Source of the DNA: Halomonas sp. H10-9-1
GTDB taxonomy: Bacteria; Pseudomonadota; Gammaproteobacteria; Pseudomonadales; Halomonadaceae
Direction of reading: 5' to 3'
Assembly: GCF_040147005.1 (NCBI RefSeq)
Contig: NZ_JAMSHO010000001.1
Span: 3,410,001 to 3,474,000, forward strand
Length of the DNA stretch: 64,000 bases
The notes beneath the pieces were generated by a model. It did not search any database. It was given only the letters and a program-made list of their open reading frames with translations, and had not been told where the DNA came from. Made by a program: the position numbers and the translations under genes. The first letter of the stretch is position 1. Every line of letters starts with the position of its first letter. Below, piece by piece: positions 1 to 9,355 of this stretch.

Positions 1-42
1 ATGAAGGAGGTCGTTGCCCGCTCGATGCTGGGCAAGGCCTGA
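1..42 (+). CDS. 3' end of probable acyl-CoA dehydrogenase (partial)
   Basis: Only the last 13 codons and a TGA are inside the window. The peptide reads MKEVVARSMLGKA, which resembles the C-terminal tail of acyl-CoA dehydrogenases, where an (N/T)EIMKE(I/V)xxRS segment closes the protein. The thiolase begins 15 bases later in the same direction, so the two would form a fatty-acid or acyl-CoA degradation operon. Only the tail is visible, so the family is an inference from a short motif. Confidence 0.45.
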   Translation: MKEVVARSMLGKA

Positions 43-57
43 CACTGGAGAATTCCC

Positions 58-1245
58 ATGCACCTTGATTCCGTCGTCATCCTGGGGGGAGCCCGCACCG
101 CCATCGGCGGCTTCGGCGGCAGCCTCTCGGGCCTCGCCCCCCATGAGCTCGGCACCGTCACCGCCCGGGAGGCGCTTGCGCGTGCCGGCGTCGAGGCCGC
201 GGCCATCGACCACGCCGTCTACGGCCATATCATCACCACCGGCCCCCAGGACGCCTACCTGGCCCGGCATATCGCCCGGGCGGCCGGCGTGCACGACGAG
301 GCCGGCGCCTTCAACGTCAACCGCTTGTGCGGCTCCGGGGTGCAGGCCCTGCTCTCCGCCGCCCAGCAGATCGCCCTGGGCGACAGCCGCCTGGCCCTGG
401 CCGGTGGCGCCGAGTCCATGAGCCGCGGCGCCTACCTGCTGCCTCCCCAGGCGCGTAGCGGCCTGCGCATGGGCCACGCCAGCGTCACCGACCTGACCCT
501 GGGCATCCTCAGCGACCCCTTCGACAGCGGCCATATGGGCTGCACCGCCGAGAACATCGCCAGCCGCTACGGCCTGAGTCGCGAGGCGGTGGACCGCTTC
601 GCCATGCAGAGCCACCACAAGGCGGCCCGAGCCATCGCCGAGGGGCGCTTCGCGGCGCAGATCGTGCCGGTAACCGTGCGCGAGGGGAAGCAGGAGCGCG
701 TCTTCGACCGCGACGAGCACGTGCGCGACGGCGTCACCCTGGAGGACCTGGCCCGGCTCAGGCCCGCCTTCCAGAAGGAGGGGCTGGTCACCGCCGGCAA
801 CGCCTCGGGCCTCAACGACGGGGCGGCCAGCCTGGTGCTGGCCAGCGCCGAGGAGGCCGAGCGCCGTGGTCTGACGCCCCGGGCGCGGCTGATCACCGGC
901 ACCGTCGCCGGGGTCGAGCCGCACCTGATGGGGCTGGGGCCGATTCCCGCCGTGCGCCGCTGCCTGGAGCAGGCCGGCCTGACCATCGGCGATATCGATG
1001 TCATCGAGTCCAACGAGGCCTTCGCCGCCCAGGCCATGGCGGTGGCCGAGGAGCTGGCGTTTCCGGCAGAGAAGCTCAACCCCAACGGCGGCGCCGTGGG
1101 CCTTGGCCACCCGGTGGGCGCCACCGGCGCCATCCTGGTGATCAAGGCGCTGGCCGAGCTCGAGCGCACCGGCGGCCGCTACGGCCTGATCACCCTGTGC
1201 ATCGGCGGCGGCCAGGGCATCGCCCTGCTCATCGAGCGCTGTTGA
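58..1245 (+). CDS. Acetyl-CoA acetyltransferase / beta-ketothiolase
   Basis: A 395-residue thiolase, the normal length for the family. It condenses two acetyl-CoA or cleaves beta-ketoacyl-CoA in the cytosol. The nucleophilic cysteine lies in NRLCGSGVQA (Cys91), the catalytic histidine in GLGHPVGATG (His351), and the second cysteine in LCIGGGQG (Cys381). A GGAG sequence sits just upstream of the ATG. It follows a probable acyl-CoA dehydrogenase closely, favouring a beta-oxidation role over polyhydroxybutyrate synthesis, although phaA-type function cannot be excluded. The gene is intact. Confidence 0.93.
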   Translation: MHLDSVVILGGARTAIGGFGGSLSGLAPHELGTVTAREALARAGVEAAAIDHAVYGHIITTGPQDAYLARHIARAAGVHDEAGAFNVNRLCGSGVQALLSAAQQIALGDSRLALAGGAESMSRGAYLLPPQARSGLRMGHASVTDLTLGILSDPFDSGHMGCTAENIASRYGLSREAVDRFAMQSHHKAARAIAEGRFAAQIVPVTVREGKQERVFDRDEHVRDGVTLEDLARLRPAFQKEGLVTAGNASGLNDGAASLVLASAEEAERRGLTPRARLITGTVAGVEPHLMGLGPIPAVRRCLEQAGLTIGDIDVIESNEAFAAQAMAVAEELAFPAEKLNPNGGAVGLGHPVGATGAILVIKALAELERTGGRYGLITLCIGGGQGIALLIERC

Positions 1246-1354
1246 TCGGCGACCTGTTGGAGAGCGGCGTGCGCCTGGTCGACGAGATCCCCAAGACCAG
1301 CGTCAGACCAGCGTCGACAAGCTCGACAAGCAGCGCATCCGTCAGGAGATATAG
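1245..1354 (+). pseudogene. 3' remnant of an AMP-binding acyl-CoA ligase gene, frameshifted
   Basis: Directly after the thiolase stop, one frame reads VRLVDEIPKTSV. After an 11-bp tandem duplication, another frame reads KLDKQRIRQEI and a TAG at 1352-1354. Together they match the C-terminal signature of AMP-dependent acyl-CoA ligases (EIPKTSxGKxDKxxLR). Removing one 11-bp copy would join the two frames as PKTSVDKLDKQRIRQEI. No upstream part of the ligase is present, so this is a scrap. Its last bases overlap the 3' end of the convergent AraC gene. Confidence 0.55.
1294..1315 (+). repeat. 11-bp perfect tandem duplication
   Basis: AGACCAGCGTC occurs twice head to tail (1294-1304 and 1305-1315) inside the AMP-ligase remnant and causes its frameshift. 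A second 11-bp tandem duplication breaks the DUF4236 gene at 50505-50526. Confidence 0.85.
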
Positions 1355-2352
1355 GCCAGGCTCCCCCGCCGATAGGCGGCGGGGGTATCCCCGGTCCAGC
1401 CACGGAAGGCGCGGCTGAAGCAGGCCTGGTCCTCGAAGCCGAGCCGTTCGGCGATGCCGGTCAGCGGCTGGTCACTGCGGGTCAGTGCCTGGATGGCGAC
1501 ATCCCGCCGACACTCATCCTTGACCGCCTGGAAGCGAGTGCCCTCCGCGGCCAGGCGCCGCGACAGGGTGCGCACCGACATATGCAGCGCCGCGGCCACC
1601 TCCGCCACGCTGGCCGCATAGGCGCCGTGGCGGGTCAGGTGCTCGCGCACCCGGTGGGAGAGCAGGCGCTCCTCGAAGGAAACATAGAACCAGTCCGCCG
1701 GGGCGCGCTGCAGGAAGGCGCCCAGGTGTCGCTTGGTCTGGCGGATTGGCTCGTCGAGGATCGCCCGATCGAAGTAGATGGCGGTCTGGGGGCGGTCGAA
1801 GCGCAGTCGACCGGGATAGAAGTAACGGTAGTCGGCGCTGTGCTCGGGCTCGGCATAGGCGCACTCCAGGGTGATCGGCGGAATCTTGCGGGCGATCATC
1901 CAGGAGGCGATGCCGTGCAGCAGCTTGAGCATCAGCTCATGCACCAGGATGCGGCTGCCCGCCGGTGGCCGGTGCTCTACCAGGCCGATACGCACCAGAT
2001 CATCGCCATGACTGACCTCGTAGCCGAAGTCGTCGAGCAGAATGCGAAAGAACAGCCGATAACGGTGCAGCGCTACCTTGAGGGTAGGAGCCTCCAGCAG
2101 GCTCAGGCACAACAGCTTGAGGGTGCCGCCGCGCAGCGGGCGAGCGAAGAAGCCTGGCGTCTCATCGTCACAGGCGTTGACCAGCAGCCGATAGAGGGTG
2201 GCAAACTGCCCCACGGTGACCCGTCCGTGGGGCGATTCCAGCAGCCGCGGCGAGATGCCGGCGCGACGCAACAGGCTAGCCCGCTCGGCGGTCAGTCCCG
2301 GCACGCCCTGGAACAGCTCGCCGACGAAGTGCCGCGACACCGTCACCGTCAT
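1342..2352 (-). CDS. AraC-family transcriptional regulator
   Basis: A 336-residue cytosolic DNA-binding regulator. The N-terminal two thirds resemble the arabinose-binding-like domain of OruR/ArgR-type AraC proteins. The C-terminal ~90 residues carry two helix-turn-helices (SVAEVAAALHMSVRTLSRRL and the QPLTGIAERLGFEDQACFSRAFRGW segment). The start at 2352 has a GAGGGAG ribosome site at good spacing. It is divergent from the ABC operon at 2514 and convergent with the thiolase cluster, so it may control either. The effector is unknown. Confidence 0.85.
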   Translation of the reverse strand: MTVTVSRHFVGELFQGVPGLTAERASLLRRAGISPRLLESPHGRVTVGQFATLYRLLVNACDDETPGFFARPLRGGTLKLLCLSLLEAPTLKVALHRYRLFFRILLDDFGYEVSHGDDLVRIGLVEHRPPAGSRILVHELMLKLLHGIASWMIARKIPPITLECAYAEPEHSADYRYFYPGRLRFDRPQTAIYFDRAILDEPIRQTKRHLGAFLQRAPADWFYVSFEERLLSHRVREHLTRHGAYAASVAEVAAALHMSVRTLSRRLAAEGTRFQAVKDECRRDVAIQALTRSDQPLTGIAERLGFEDQACFSRAFRGWTGDTPAAYRRGSLAYIS

Positions 2353-2513
2353 GCGCTCCCTCGCCCCCCGTCGTTCACCGAATACAGCTATCGGTTATAC
2401 CCGAACACGACGCCGCCGACACTCCTCCCTCCGTCGCCTGTGGCTGGCCCGCGTTCTGTGTCACCATCCCGAGTTGATCCATGTCAGCTCATTCCAGCGC
2501 CTGGGAGGCCGCC

Positions 2514-3191
2514 ATGCTCGAGTTCCGCCAGGTCCACAAGGCCTATGCCACGCCCCAGGGTCCCCTCGAGGTGCTCGCCGGGGTCGACCTGAGCCTGGCG
2601 GCGGGCCAGAGCGTGGCGCTGATGGGGGAGTCGGGCAGCGGCAAGTCGACCCTGCTGCACCTGGCCGCGGGGCTCGACCTGCCGGACGCCGGCGAGGTGC
2701 GCGTAGGCGGCTGGGCGATCTCCCGCCTCGCCGAACCCGAGCGGGCGCGGCTGCGGCGGGAGGCGCTGGGCCTGGTGTTCCAGCAGTTCCACCTGGTGCC
2801 GAGTCTCTCGGTGCGCGACAACCTGCGCCTGCAGGCGCGGCTCGCCGGACGCGAGGATCGCGCCTGGTCGGCCGAGCTGATCAGCCGCCTGGGCCTGGCC
2901 GGGCTGGAGGGTCGCTACCCGGAGCAGCTCTCCGGCGGCCAGCAGCAGCGCCTGGCCATCGGCCGCGCCCTGGCACCGCGTCCGGCGCTGCTGCTGGCCG
3001 ACGAGCCCACCGGCAACCTGGACGAGGCCACCGCCGGCGAGGTGCTGGCGCTGCTGCTGGCGCTGGTGGAGGAGACCGGCTGCGCGCTGCTGATGGTGAC
3101 CCACAGTCCACGCATCGCGGCCCCGCTGGACCGCCGCCTGCGGCTCTCCCGCGGCACCCTGGCACCGCTGGCCGCCGTGGAGGCGAGCTGA
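2514..3191 (+). CDS. ABC transporter ATP-binding protein (LolD/MacB-like)
   Basis: A 225-residue ATPase of the LolD/FtsE/MacB subgroup. Walker A is GESGSGKST (about residues 38-46), the signature is LSGGQ (139-143) and Walker B is [11 protein letters not shown] (160-170). I chose ATG 2514 over ATG 2481 because GGGAGG lies five bases upstream of it and because the family begins with MLEFRxVxKxY. Its stop overlaps the permease start by one base (TGATG), so the two are translationally coupled. It would energise the FtsX-like permease. Confidence 0.92.
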   Translation: MLEFRQVHKAYATPQGPLEVLAGVDLSLAAGQSVALMGESGSGKSTLLHLAAGLDLPDAGEVRVGGWAISRLAEPERARLRREALGLVFQQFHLVPSLSVRDNLRLQARLAGREDRAWSAELISRLGLAGLEGRYPEQLSGGQQQRLAIGRALAPRPALLLADEPTGNLDEATAGEVLALLLALVEETGCALLMVTHSPRIAAPLDRRLRLSRGTLAPLAAVEAS

Positions 3192-5698
3192 TGGCGACAC
3201 TGCTGGCCACCCTGCTCTCCCACTACCGCCGCCATCCCGCCCAACTGGCCATGCTGCTGCTGGGGCTATGGGTGGCCAGCGCCCTGTGGAGCGGCGTCCA
3301 GGCGATCAACGCCTCGGCGAAGGAGAGCTACGCCCGTGCCGAGGCGCTGTTCACCACCGGGCTCGATCGCCTGGAGCGCCTCGATGGCGAAGTGCTGACC
3401 CGCGTCGACTTCCTCGCCCTGCGTCGCCAGGGGCTGCCGGTCTCGCCGCTGCTGGAGGGCGAGCTCACCGCCCCCGACGGCACCCGGCTGACGCTGATCG
3501 GCATCGATCCGCTCACCCTGCCCGGCGACAGCGCCTTCGCCACCGCCGGAGGCCTATCTTCAGGCCCAGGCGATCTCACTGGTTTCCTGACGCCGCCCTG
3601 GCAGACCCGCCTCGCCCCGGACACCCTGCCCAGCCTGGACCTCGACGCCGACTCCGCCCCGGGGGCGACCCCACGCCTGGCGGCGGGCCGGCTACCGCCG
3701 CTGAGCCTCGCGCCATCGCTGCCGCCGCACACCCTGGTGATGGATATCGCCGCGGCCGCGGCGCTGCTCGACAGCGGGGAACACATCACCCGGCTGGTGA
3801 CCGCTCCGGGAACCCTGGCGGCCGCACCACCGGGCCTGGCCCTGACCCGCGCCACCTCCCTGGTCTCGCCGGGCCAACTGACCCAGAGCTTCCACCTCAA
3901 CCTGACGGCACTCGCGCTGCTGGCGCTGATCGTCGGCCTGTTCATCGTCCAGGCGGCGCTGGGCCTGGCCCTGGAGCAGCGCCTCGAGATGCTGCGCACC
4001 CTGCGCGCCCTGGGGGTCTCGGGCCGCGCCCTGGTGGCCGGCCTGGCCCTGGAGCTGGTGCTGCTCGGCAGCATTGGCGCCCTGGCCGGAATCGCCGGCG
4101 GAGTGTGGCTGGCCCGGGCGCTGCTGCCCGACGTGGCCGCCACCCTGGGCAGCCTCTACGGCGCCGGAGTGGGCGTGGAGCTGCGCCTGCCCTGGCACTA
4201 CTGGTTCGGCGGACTGGCGGTGACCCTGGGTGGGCTACTGCTGGCAGGCGCCGGGGTGCTGTGGCGAGCCGCGCGCCTGTCGGTGCTCGACCTGGGCCGC
4301 GCCCAGGCGTGGCGCGGCGGCTACCAGCGCCAGCTCATGCGCATGACCCTGGCCGGCGCGGTGGTCGCGGCGGCCGGCCTGGCACTCTGGGCGTGGCTTG
4401 CGCGCCAGCCCGCCGGCGAGGGGCTGGCGGCGGGCTTCGCGCTGATGGCGGCGCTGCTGCTGGTGGGGGCACTATGGCTGCCGCCGCTGCTGGCCGGCGC
4501 CCTGGCGGGCCTTGGGCGGCTGGCTCGGCGGCGCCCGCTGGCCCAGTGGGCCCTGGCCGACCTCGAGCTGCAGCTGCCGCGTCTATCGCTGGCACTGATG
4601 GCGCTGCTCATCGCGCTCTCGGCGAGCCTCGGGGTCAACAGCATGGTGGGGGGCTTTCGCCTGACCTTCCTGGAGTGGCTCGACCAGCGGCTGGTGGCCG
4701 ACCTCTACCTGGACCCACCGGTGGAGCGCTTCGCGGCGGTGCACGCCTGGCTGGGCGAGCGCCCCGAGGTGGCCGAGCGCCTGGTCACGCGACACGGCGA
4801 GAGCACCCTGCTGGCGGTCGAGGCCGAAGGGGCCTCGCGTCTGCTCTCCCGACCGCTAGCGCTGTTCGGCCTCACCCCGGGCCAGCGGCTGACACCGAGC
4901 TGGCCGCTGCTGGAGACCCGCAACGGACGGCAAGACGCCTGGCGCGCCCTCGGGGAGGGCGAGGCCTTTATCAACGAGCAACTGGCCGTCGCCGAGGACA
5001 TCGCCCCGGGGGATCGCCTGACCCTGGCCGCCCCGGGCGGCCGGGTGACCCTCGCCGTGGCGGCGATCTACCCCGACTACGGCAACCCGCGCGGCGAGGT
5101 GCTGATGGCCGCTCCGGCGCTGGGCGCTCGCTTCGCGGCCCCACCGGACTCGCTCGGCATCGTGCTGGCCCCGGGGGCCGACGGCGAGGCCCTGGGCGCA
5201 GCGCTGGCCAGCGAGTTCGCCTTGGGCCGAGATGCCCTGCGTGACCAGGGCGCGGTCAAGCGCATCGCCACCGGCATCTTCGAGCGCACCTTCGCCATCA
5301 CCCGGGCGCTCAACGCCCTGACCCTGGCGGTGGCGGCGCTGGCACTGCTGGCCAGCCTGCTGGCCCAGGCCCGTGAGCGCCGCCGACGGCTGGCACCGCT
5401 GTGGGCTCTGGGGGTACCGAGAGGCCAGCTGCTGGGCGTCCAGCTCGCGCAGCTGGGGGGCGCCGCCCTGGCGGTGGGCCTGGTCGCCGTGCCGCTAGGC
5501 ATCGCCATCACCTGGGGGCTGGTGGCGGTGATCAACGTGGCGGCCTTCGGCTGGCGCCTGCCGCTGCATCTGTTCCCGGGGGAGGTCGCCCTGACCCTGG
5601 CCACCGCCGTGGCGGTGGCTCTCACCGCCGCGGCGCTACCGGCGCTGCGCCTGTGGCGCACCCCGCCCCGGGCGCTGCTCGCCGAGGAGCCAGGATGA
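3191..5698 (+). CDS. FtsX/LolE-like ABC transporter permease
   Basis: An 835-residue inner-membrane protein in the MacB/FtsX class. It has an N-terminal membrane helix ([15 protein letters not shown]), a large periplasmic domain, a group of helices near residues 235-400, a second periplasmic domain, and three C-terminal helices ending near RTPPRALL. A duplicated FtsX arrangement of this size is typical of permeases that work with a LolD-like ATPase and a secreted CrtC/AttH lipoprotein. The ATPase lies immediately upstream and the lipoprotein immediately downstream. The substrate is probably a lipid or lipoprotein, by inference. Confidence 0.9.
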   Translation: MATLLATLLSHYRRHPAQLAMLLLGLWVASALWSGVQAINASAKESYARAEALFTTGLDRLERLDGEVLTRVDFLALRRQGLPVSPLLEGELTAPDGTRLTLIGIDPLTLPGDSAFATAGGLSSGPGDLTGFLTPPWQTRLAPDTLPSLDLDADSAPGATPRLAAGRLPPLSLAPSLPPHTLVMDIAAAAALLDSGEHITRLVTAPGTLAAAPPGLALTRATSLVSPGQLTQSFHLNLTALALLALIVGLFIVQAALGLALEQRLEMLRTLRALGVSGRALVAGLALELVLLGSIGALAGIAGGVWLARALLPDVAATLGSLYGAGVGVELRLPWHYWFGGLAVTLGGLLLAGAGVLWRAARLSVLDLGRAQAWRGGYQRQLMRMTLAGAVVAAAGLALWAWLARQPAGEGLAAGFALMAALLLVGALWLPPLLAGALAGLGRLARRRPLAQWALADLELQLPRLSLALMALLIALSASLGVNSMVGGFRLTFLEWLDQRLVADLYLDPPVERFAAVHAWLGERPEVAERLVTRHGESTLLAVEAEGASRLLSRPLALFGLTPGQRLTPSWPLLETRNGRQDAWRALGEGEAFINEQLAVAEDIAPGDRLTLAAPGGRVTLAVAAIYPDYGNPRGEVLMAAPALGARFAAPPDSLGIVLAPGADGEALGAALASEFALGRDALRDQGAVKRIATGIFERTFAITRALNALTLAVAALALLASLLAQARERRRRLAPLWALGVPRGQLLGVQLAQLGGAALAVGLVAVPLGIAITWGLVAVINVAAFGWRLPLHLFPGEVALTLATAVAVALTAAALPALRLWRTPPRALLAEEPG

Positions 5699-6888
5699 TG
5701 CCACAACCGACCCACCCTGCCGCTCGCTTCCCGTGGCGGGTCCTGCTGCTCGGCTGGACGCTCGCAACCCTCCTGGTCCTCGCCGGCTGCGACGAGGCGT
5801 CCACCGAGCCCTCCGGCACCGGCTTCGCCGGGCTCGGCGAGAGCGGCGCCGGCTTCATGCAGGCCAGCGCGGAGACCCGGCTGCGCTTCCCCGCGGATCA
5901 CGGCGCCCACCCCGACTACCGCATCGAGTGGTGGTATCTCACCGCCAACCTGGAGGACGCGGCCGGCGAGCCGCTGGGACTGCAGTGGACCCTGTTCCGC
6001 CAGGCGCTGGCACCGCCGAGTGCACGCCCGGCCCCCACCCCCTGGGCCACCGACCAGCTATGGATGGCACATATGGCGGTGTCCCGCGGCGAGCAGCACG
6101 CCGTGGCGGAGCGCTTCGCCCGCAGCCACTCGACGGCCCCTTCCCGGCCGATGAACCACCAGGCCGGCGCGCTGGCGTTCCCCTTCCGCGCCTGGCTCGA
6201 TGACTGGGAACTGGCCAGCGCCGTGACGGAGCCCGGAGGCGACACCTTCGAGCGGCTCACCCTCACCGCCTTCGACGGCGGGGGCGATAAGCGTTTCGGC
6301 TATCGCCTGATGCTGACCGCCGAGGGCCCACTGGTGCGCCACGGCCGCCAAGGGTTCAGCCAGAAGTCGGCCGACGGTCAAGGCTCGCACTACTACAGCC
6401 AGCCGTTCTGGCGCATCGAGGGCGAGGTGACCCTGGCCGGCGAGAATCATGCGGTGAGCGGCCGGGGCTGGCTCGACCGCGAGTGGAGCAGCCAACTGCT
6501 CAGTCCCGACCAGGCGGGCTGGGACTGGTTCTCGCTGCACCTGGACGACGGCCACCGGCTGATGGCCTTCCGGCTGCGCGGCGGCGGGGCCGACGGCGGC
6601 GACTACCGCTCCGGCAGCTGGATCGCCCCGGACGGCACCACCCGCCCGCTGGACTCGCGGGAACTGGCGCTAACAGCGCTGGCCACCTCCCCCGTGGCGG
6701 GGCGCGAAATGCCTACCCGTTGGCGACTGGAAGTGCCCGAGCAGGGCCTCGACCTGCTCGTCGAGGCGCCCCACACCGAGCGCTGGATGGACACCACGGT
6801 GCCCTACTGGGAGGGCGAGGTGGTGGCCCGCGACCATGATGGCGGCGAAAGGCTGGGGGTGGGCTATCTGGAGATGACCGGCTATTGA
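5698..6888 (+). CDS. AttH/CrtC-like lipocalin-domain lipoprotein
   Basis: A 396-residue lipoprotein. A hydrophobic signal leads to the lipobox LAGC with the lipidated cysteine at residue 31. The mature part has features of the AttH/hydroxyneurosporene-synthase fold (carotenoid 1,2-hydratase-like), such as YRIEWWYLTANL near the start and SGRGWLDREWSSQ in the middle. Proteins of this family are regularly encoded after a LolD-FtsX ABC pair, as here, with the start overlapping the permease stop. Two adjacent ATGs (5695, 5698) are possible, both behind GAGGAG. Enzymatic activity is unproven for this branch. Confidence 0.85.
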   Translation: MPQPTHPAARFPWRVLLLGWTLATLLVLAGCDEASTEPSGTGFAGLGESGAGFMQASAETRLRFPADHGAHPDYRIEWWYLTANLEDAAGEPLGLQWTLFRQALAPPSARPAPTPWATDQLWMAHMAVSRGEQHAVAERFARSHSTAPSRPMNHQAGALAFPFRAWLDDWELASAVTEPGGDTFERLTLTAFDGGGDKRFGYRLMLTAEGPLVRHGRQGFSQKSADGQGSHYYSQPFWRIEGEVTLAGENHAVSGRGWLDREWSSQLLSPDQAGWDWFSLHLDDGHRLMAFRLRGGGADGGDYRSGSWIAPDGTTRPLDSRELALTALATSPVAGREMPTRWRLEVPEQGLDLLVEAPHTERWMDTTVPYWEGEVVARDHDGGERLGVGYLEMTGY

Positions 6889-6972
6889 TGGACGATAATC
6901 CTATAAGCCTGCTATCGAGATGGCCGGCCCGACGCGCTACCCTGAAGGCATTCCCACGCCCTGGAGCTCGCC

Positions 6973-7710
6973 ATGCTGCCTAGCCTGTTCATCTCCCACG
7001 GCTCGCCGATGCTGGCCCTGACCGAGACCCCGGCCCACGCCTTCCTGCGTGACCTGGGCCGCGACTACCGCCCCCGCGCCGTGGTGGTGGTGTCGGCCCA
7101 CTGGGCCAGCCGCCAGCTGCTGGTCAGTACCAGTGAGCGCCCCGAGACCATCCACGACTTCGGCGGCTTCCCCCGCGAGCTCTTCGAGGTGCAGTACCCG
7201 GCCCCCGGCGAGCCCGAACTGGCCAGGCGTCTGGCCCGGGAGCTCAACGCCGTGCCCACCGAACGCGGCCTGGATCACGGCGCCTGGGTGCCACTGTCGC
7301 TGATGTTCCCCACCGCCGAGGTGCCGGTGGTCTCGCTGTCGCTGCCGATGCAGTGGTCCAACGCCGAGCTGCTGGCCCTGGGCGAGAGACTCCAGGCACT
7401 ATGCGAGGAGGATATCCTGGTGATCGGCTCCGGCAGCCTGACCCACAACCTCTACGAGATGCTGCCGCTGGACGCCGAGATGCCGCCCTGGGTCGGCGAG
7501 TTCGCCGACTGGGTCGAGGCCTGCCTGGTGGCGGACGACCGTGAGGCGCTGCTGGCCTGGGAGCAGGGCCCCAAGGCCCGCGAGAACCACCCCACACCGG
7601 AGCACTTCCAGCCGCTGCTGGTGGCACTGGGTGCCGGCGGGCCGGGCCGACGCCTGCACCACAGCGTGGAGCACGGCGTGCTGGCCATGGACGTCTACGC
7701 CTTCGACTGA
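6973..7710 (+). CDS. LigB/DODA-family extradiol dioxygenase
   Basis: A 245-residue protein of the class III extradiol ring-opening dioxygenase family (YgiD/DODA type). It opens with LFISHGSPM, holding the first metal-binding histidine, followed by VVVSAHW and a later IGSGSLTHNL segment with another histidine, the family's metal-site pattern. A GGAG motif precedes the ATG. The natural substrate of most bacterial members is unknown, although YgiD acts on L-DOPA in vitro. The gene stands alone and ends before a strong bidirectional hairpin. Confidence 0.88.
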   Translation: MLPSLFISHGSPMLALTETPAHAFLRDLGRDYRPRAVVVVSAHWASRQLLVSTSERPETIHDFGGFPRELFEVQYPAPGEPELARRLARELNAVPTERGLDHGAWVPLSLMFPTAEVPVVSLSLPMQWSNAELLALGERLQALCEEDILVIGSGSLTHNLYEMLPLDAEMPPWVGEFADWVEACLVADDREALLAWEQGPKARENHPTPEHFQPLLVALGAGGPGRRLHHSVEHGVLAMDVYAFD

Positions 7711-7735
7711 CGCCGCCGACACTCCCCTGAAAGCA

Positions 7736-7765
7736 CGAGGCCGCCCCGTTGTCGGGGCGGCCTCG
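7736..7765. terminator. Bidirectional hairpin terminator
   Basis: A perfect 13-bp stem, CGAGGCCGCCCCG and its complement, closes a TTGT loop between two convergent genes. There is no long T tract, so its strength is inferred from the stem. Confidence 0.75.
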
Positions 7766-7791
7766 TCTCGTTGCGTACCAATGTCGCGGAA

Positions 7792-8760
7792 TCAGGCGTC
7801 GGGGATTTCCAGCGCCTGCTGCACCACCGGCCAGGCCGGCTCGCCGTCGCGGGTAGTCACACCCTCGAGGAAGGCCTCGACCCGCTCGGGGTTGTCGCGC
7901 AGCCACTGCAGGGCGACCTCCTCGGGCTCGCGCTCCTCGTAGCTGAAGCCACGGATCATGGCGCTCTGGTCGTCGGCGCTGAACACCAGCTGGTCCAGCA
8001 GCCGGGTGGCGTTGGGGTTGGACTCGGAGAAGTCCGTGGTCACCAGCGTCTTGACGTCGCTTCGCCCGCCGTCGGGGCCCCACATGTCCTGGGTGTCATC
8101 GAGGTAGCGGATATCGTATTCGATGTTCATCCAGTGCGGCGTCCAGCCGGCGAAGACGATCCACTCCTCGCGAGCGATGGCGGCATCCGCGGCGCTGAGC
8201 ATGCCCGGGGTGGAGGTCTCGGAGAGATCCCAGTCACCGAGGCCGTAGGTATCGTTCTCGACCGCCTCGTTGAGGGTGTCGCTCATGCCGGAGCCCACCT
8301 CGATGGAGTAGACGGTGCGCCCCAGCTTCTCGGCGACTTCCTCGTCGGCCAGGTCCTCGGCGGAGGTCACGCCTGCCTCGTACACGTAGGTCGGCACCGC
8401 GAAGCCCAGGCGGGCGCCGTCGACGTTGTTGCCCAGGTCGACGATCAACCCCTTATCCAGGGTGGTCTCGTACATGCCCTGCTGGGCGGGCAGCCAGGCG
8501 GCGAGGAAGGCGTCCAGCTCGCCCTGGGTGAGGGCCTCGTAGGTGATAGTGGAGCCGAGCTCCTGCTGGCGCACCTCGTAGCCCAGGGTCTCGAGCAGCC
8601 GGGACGCCAGGGCGGTCTTGACGGTGACGCCCGGCCAGGCGGGCACGGAGAAGCGCACCTGGGCCGGCTCCTCGGCGAGGGCCGCGCTGCTCCAAGTCAG
8701 CGGGGCGGCCAGCAGGGCGCCAGCCAGCGCCAGGGTAAGGGGACGACGGGACAGGTTCAT
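7792..8760 (-). CDS. Glycine betaine/proline-betaine ABC transporter substrate-binding protein
   Basis: A 322-residue periplasmic protein of the ProX/OpuAC family. The chosen start gives a classic signal peptide (LALAGALLAAPLTWSSAALA, probable cleavage near AEEP) and has AGGAG upstream; the longer open frame to 9069 lacks these. Tryptophan-rich segments such as VPAWPG, LAAWLPAQQ and WIVFAGWTPHWM supply the aromatic cage that binds quaternary ammonium compounds. No permease or ATPase is adjacent, so it is an orphan binding protein or serves a transporter elsewhere. The role fits osmoprotection in a halophile. Confidence 0.9.
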   Translation of the reverse strand: MNLSRRPLTLALAGALLAAPLTWSSAALAEEPAQVRFSVPAWPGVTVKTALASRLLETLGYEVRQQELGSTITYEALTQGELDAFLAAWLPAQQGMYETTLDKGLIVDLGNNVDGARLGFAVPTYVYEAGVTSAEDLADEEVAEKLGRTVYSIEVGSGMSDTLNEAVENDTYGLGDWDLSETSTPGMLSAADAAIAREEWIVFAGWTPHWMNIEYDIRYLDDTQDMWGPDGGRSDVKTLVTTDFSESNPNATRLLDQLVFSADDQSAMIRGFSYEEREPEEVALQWLRDNPERVEAFLEGVTTRDGEPAWPVVQQALEIPDA

Positions 8761-9355
8761 CGGGTCTCCTTGGCAGGTCATGCCATGAATGGATACGGGC
8801 ATGACCTTAGCGCCCCCCTGCGTGAATAACAAAATGCGGTATCGACACTCAGTCAGGCCAACCTGGAGACCACCTCTCCTGACCGGCCACAAACATTGCA
8901 TCAGGCGGTTTGTGGCCGACATTCGGCCTGGGCCTCGAGGACACCATGGCCGATGTGGATCAGCTTCCGCATCGCCGCCCCAGGGATGGTATCTAGGACA
9001 GCGCCGGATCCGGGGAAGGCAACAGCAGCGTGCAGCGAGAGTGCCGAGCGTCAGACCTCTGCTGGTCATGCAGCAGGTCGAGCGCCAGGGTGCTGGCTTC
9101 CACGCAGACGATGCTGGCCCGATAGCAGAGATCGGAGGTCAAGGCCTCCCAGTGCATCACCGCATTCACACCCCCCCTCAGCACCAGTGCCAACCACAGC
9201 AGCAGCCCCCTCATGCTGAAGAGCGGGCACACCAGGGAGAAGGTCGGCATCACCGGCGCTCGGTAGCCCTCTAGGTGGTCCTTGAGCGGTATCGTGGCGC
9301 CGCTCGAGCGACCAGGGTTAATGTAGGGGGGTATCCACCGCAAGGAGCGATTCGC
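8761..9355. other. Long intergenic region with one hairpin
   Basis: About 595 bases separate the divergent betaine-binding and NlpC/P60 genes. I see one strong inverted repeat (8884-8918) and no well-supported gene. An 85-codon minus-strand frame at 8993-9250 begins with a hydrophobic stretch but has no ribosome site and no recognisable family. Confidence 0.5.
8884..8918. repeat. 11-bp perfect inverted repeat
   Basis: CGGCCACAAAC at 8884-8894 is repeated inverted at 8908-8918, with a 13-base spacer. It lies about 125 bases upstream of the betaine-binding protein start, so it could be an operator or a cruciform. No T tract follows on either strand. Confidence 0.6.

Noticed and set aside
2198-3190. 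Long plus-strand extension upstream of the FtsX-like permease
   Set aside because: Arg/Gly/Ala/Pro-rich translation in the wrong frame of the ATPase gene, a typical GC-rich shadow; the permease starts at 3191.
8993-9250. Minus-strand 85-codon frame with a hydrophobic start
   Set aside because: No ribosome site at either candidate ATG, no recognisable family, and an Arg/Ser/Pro-rich tail; kept only as an intergenic note.
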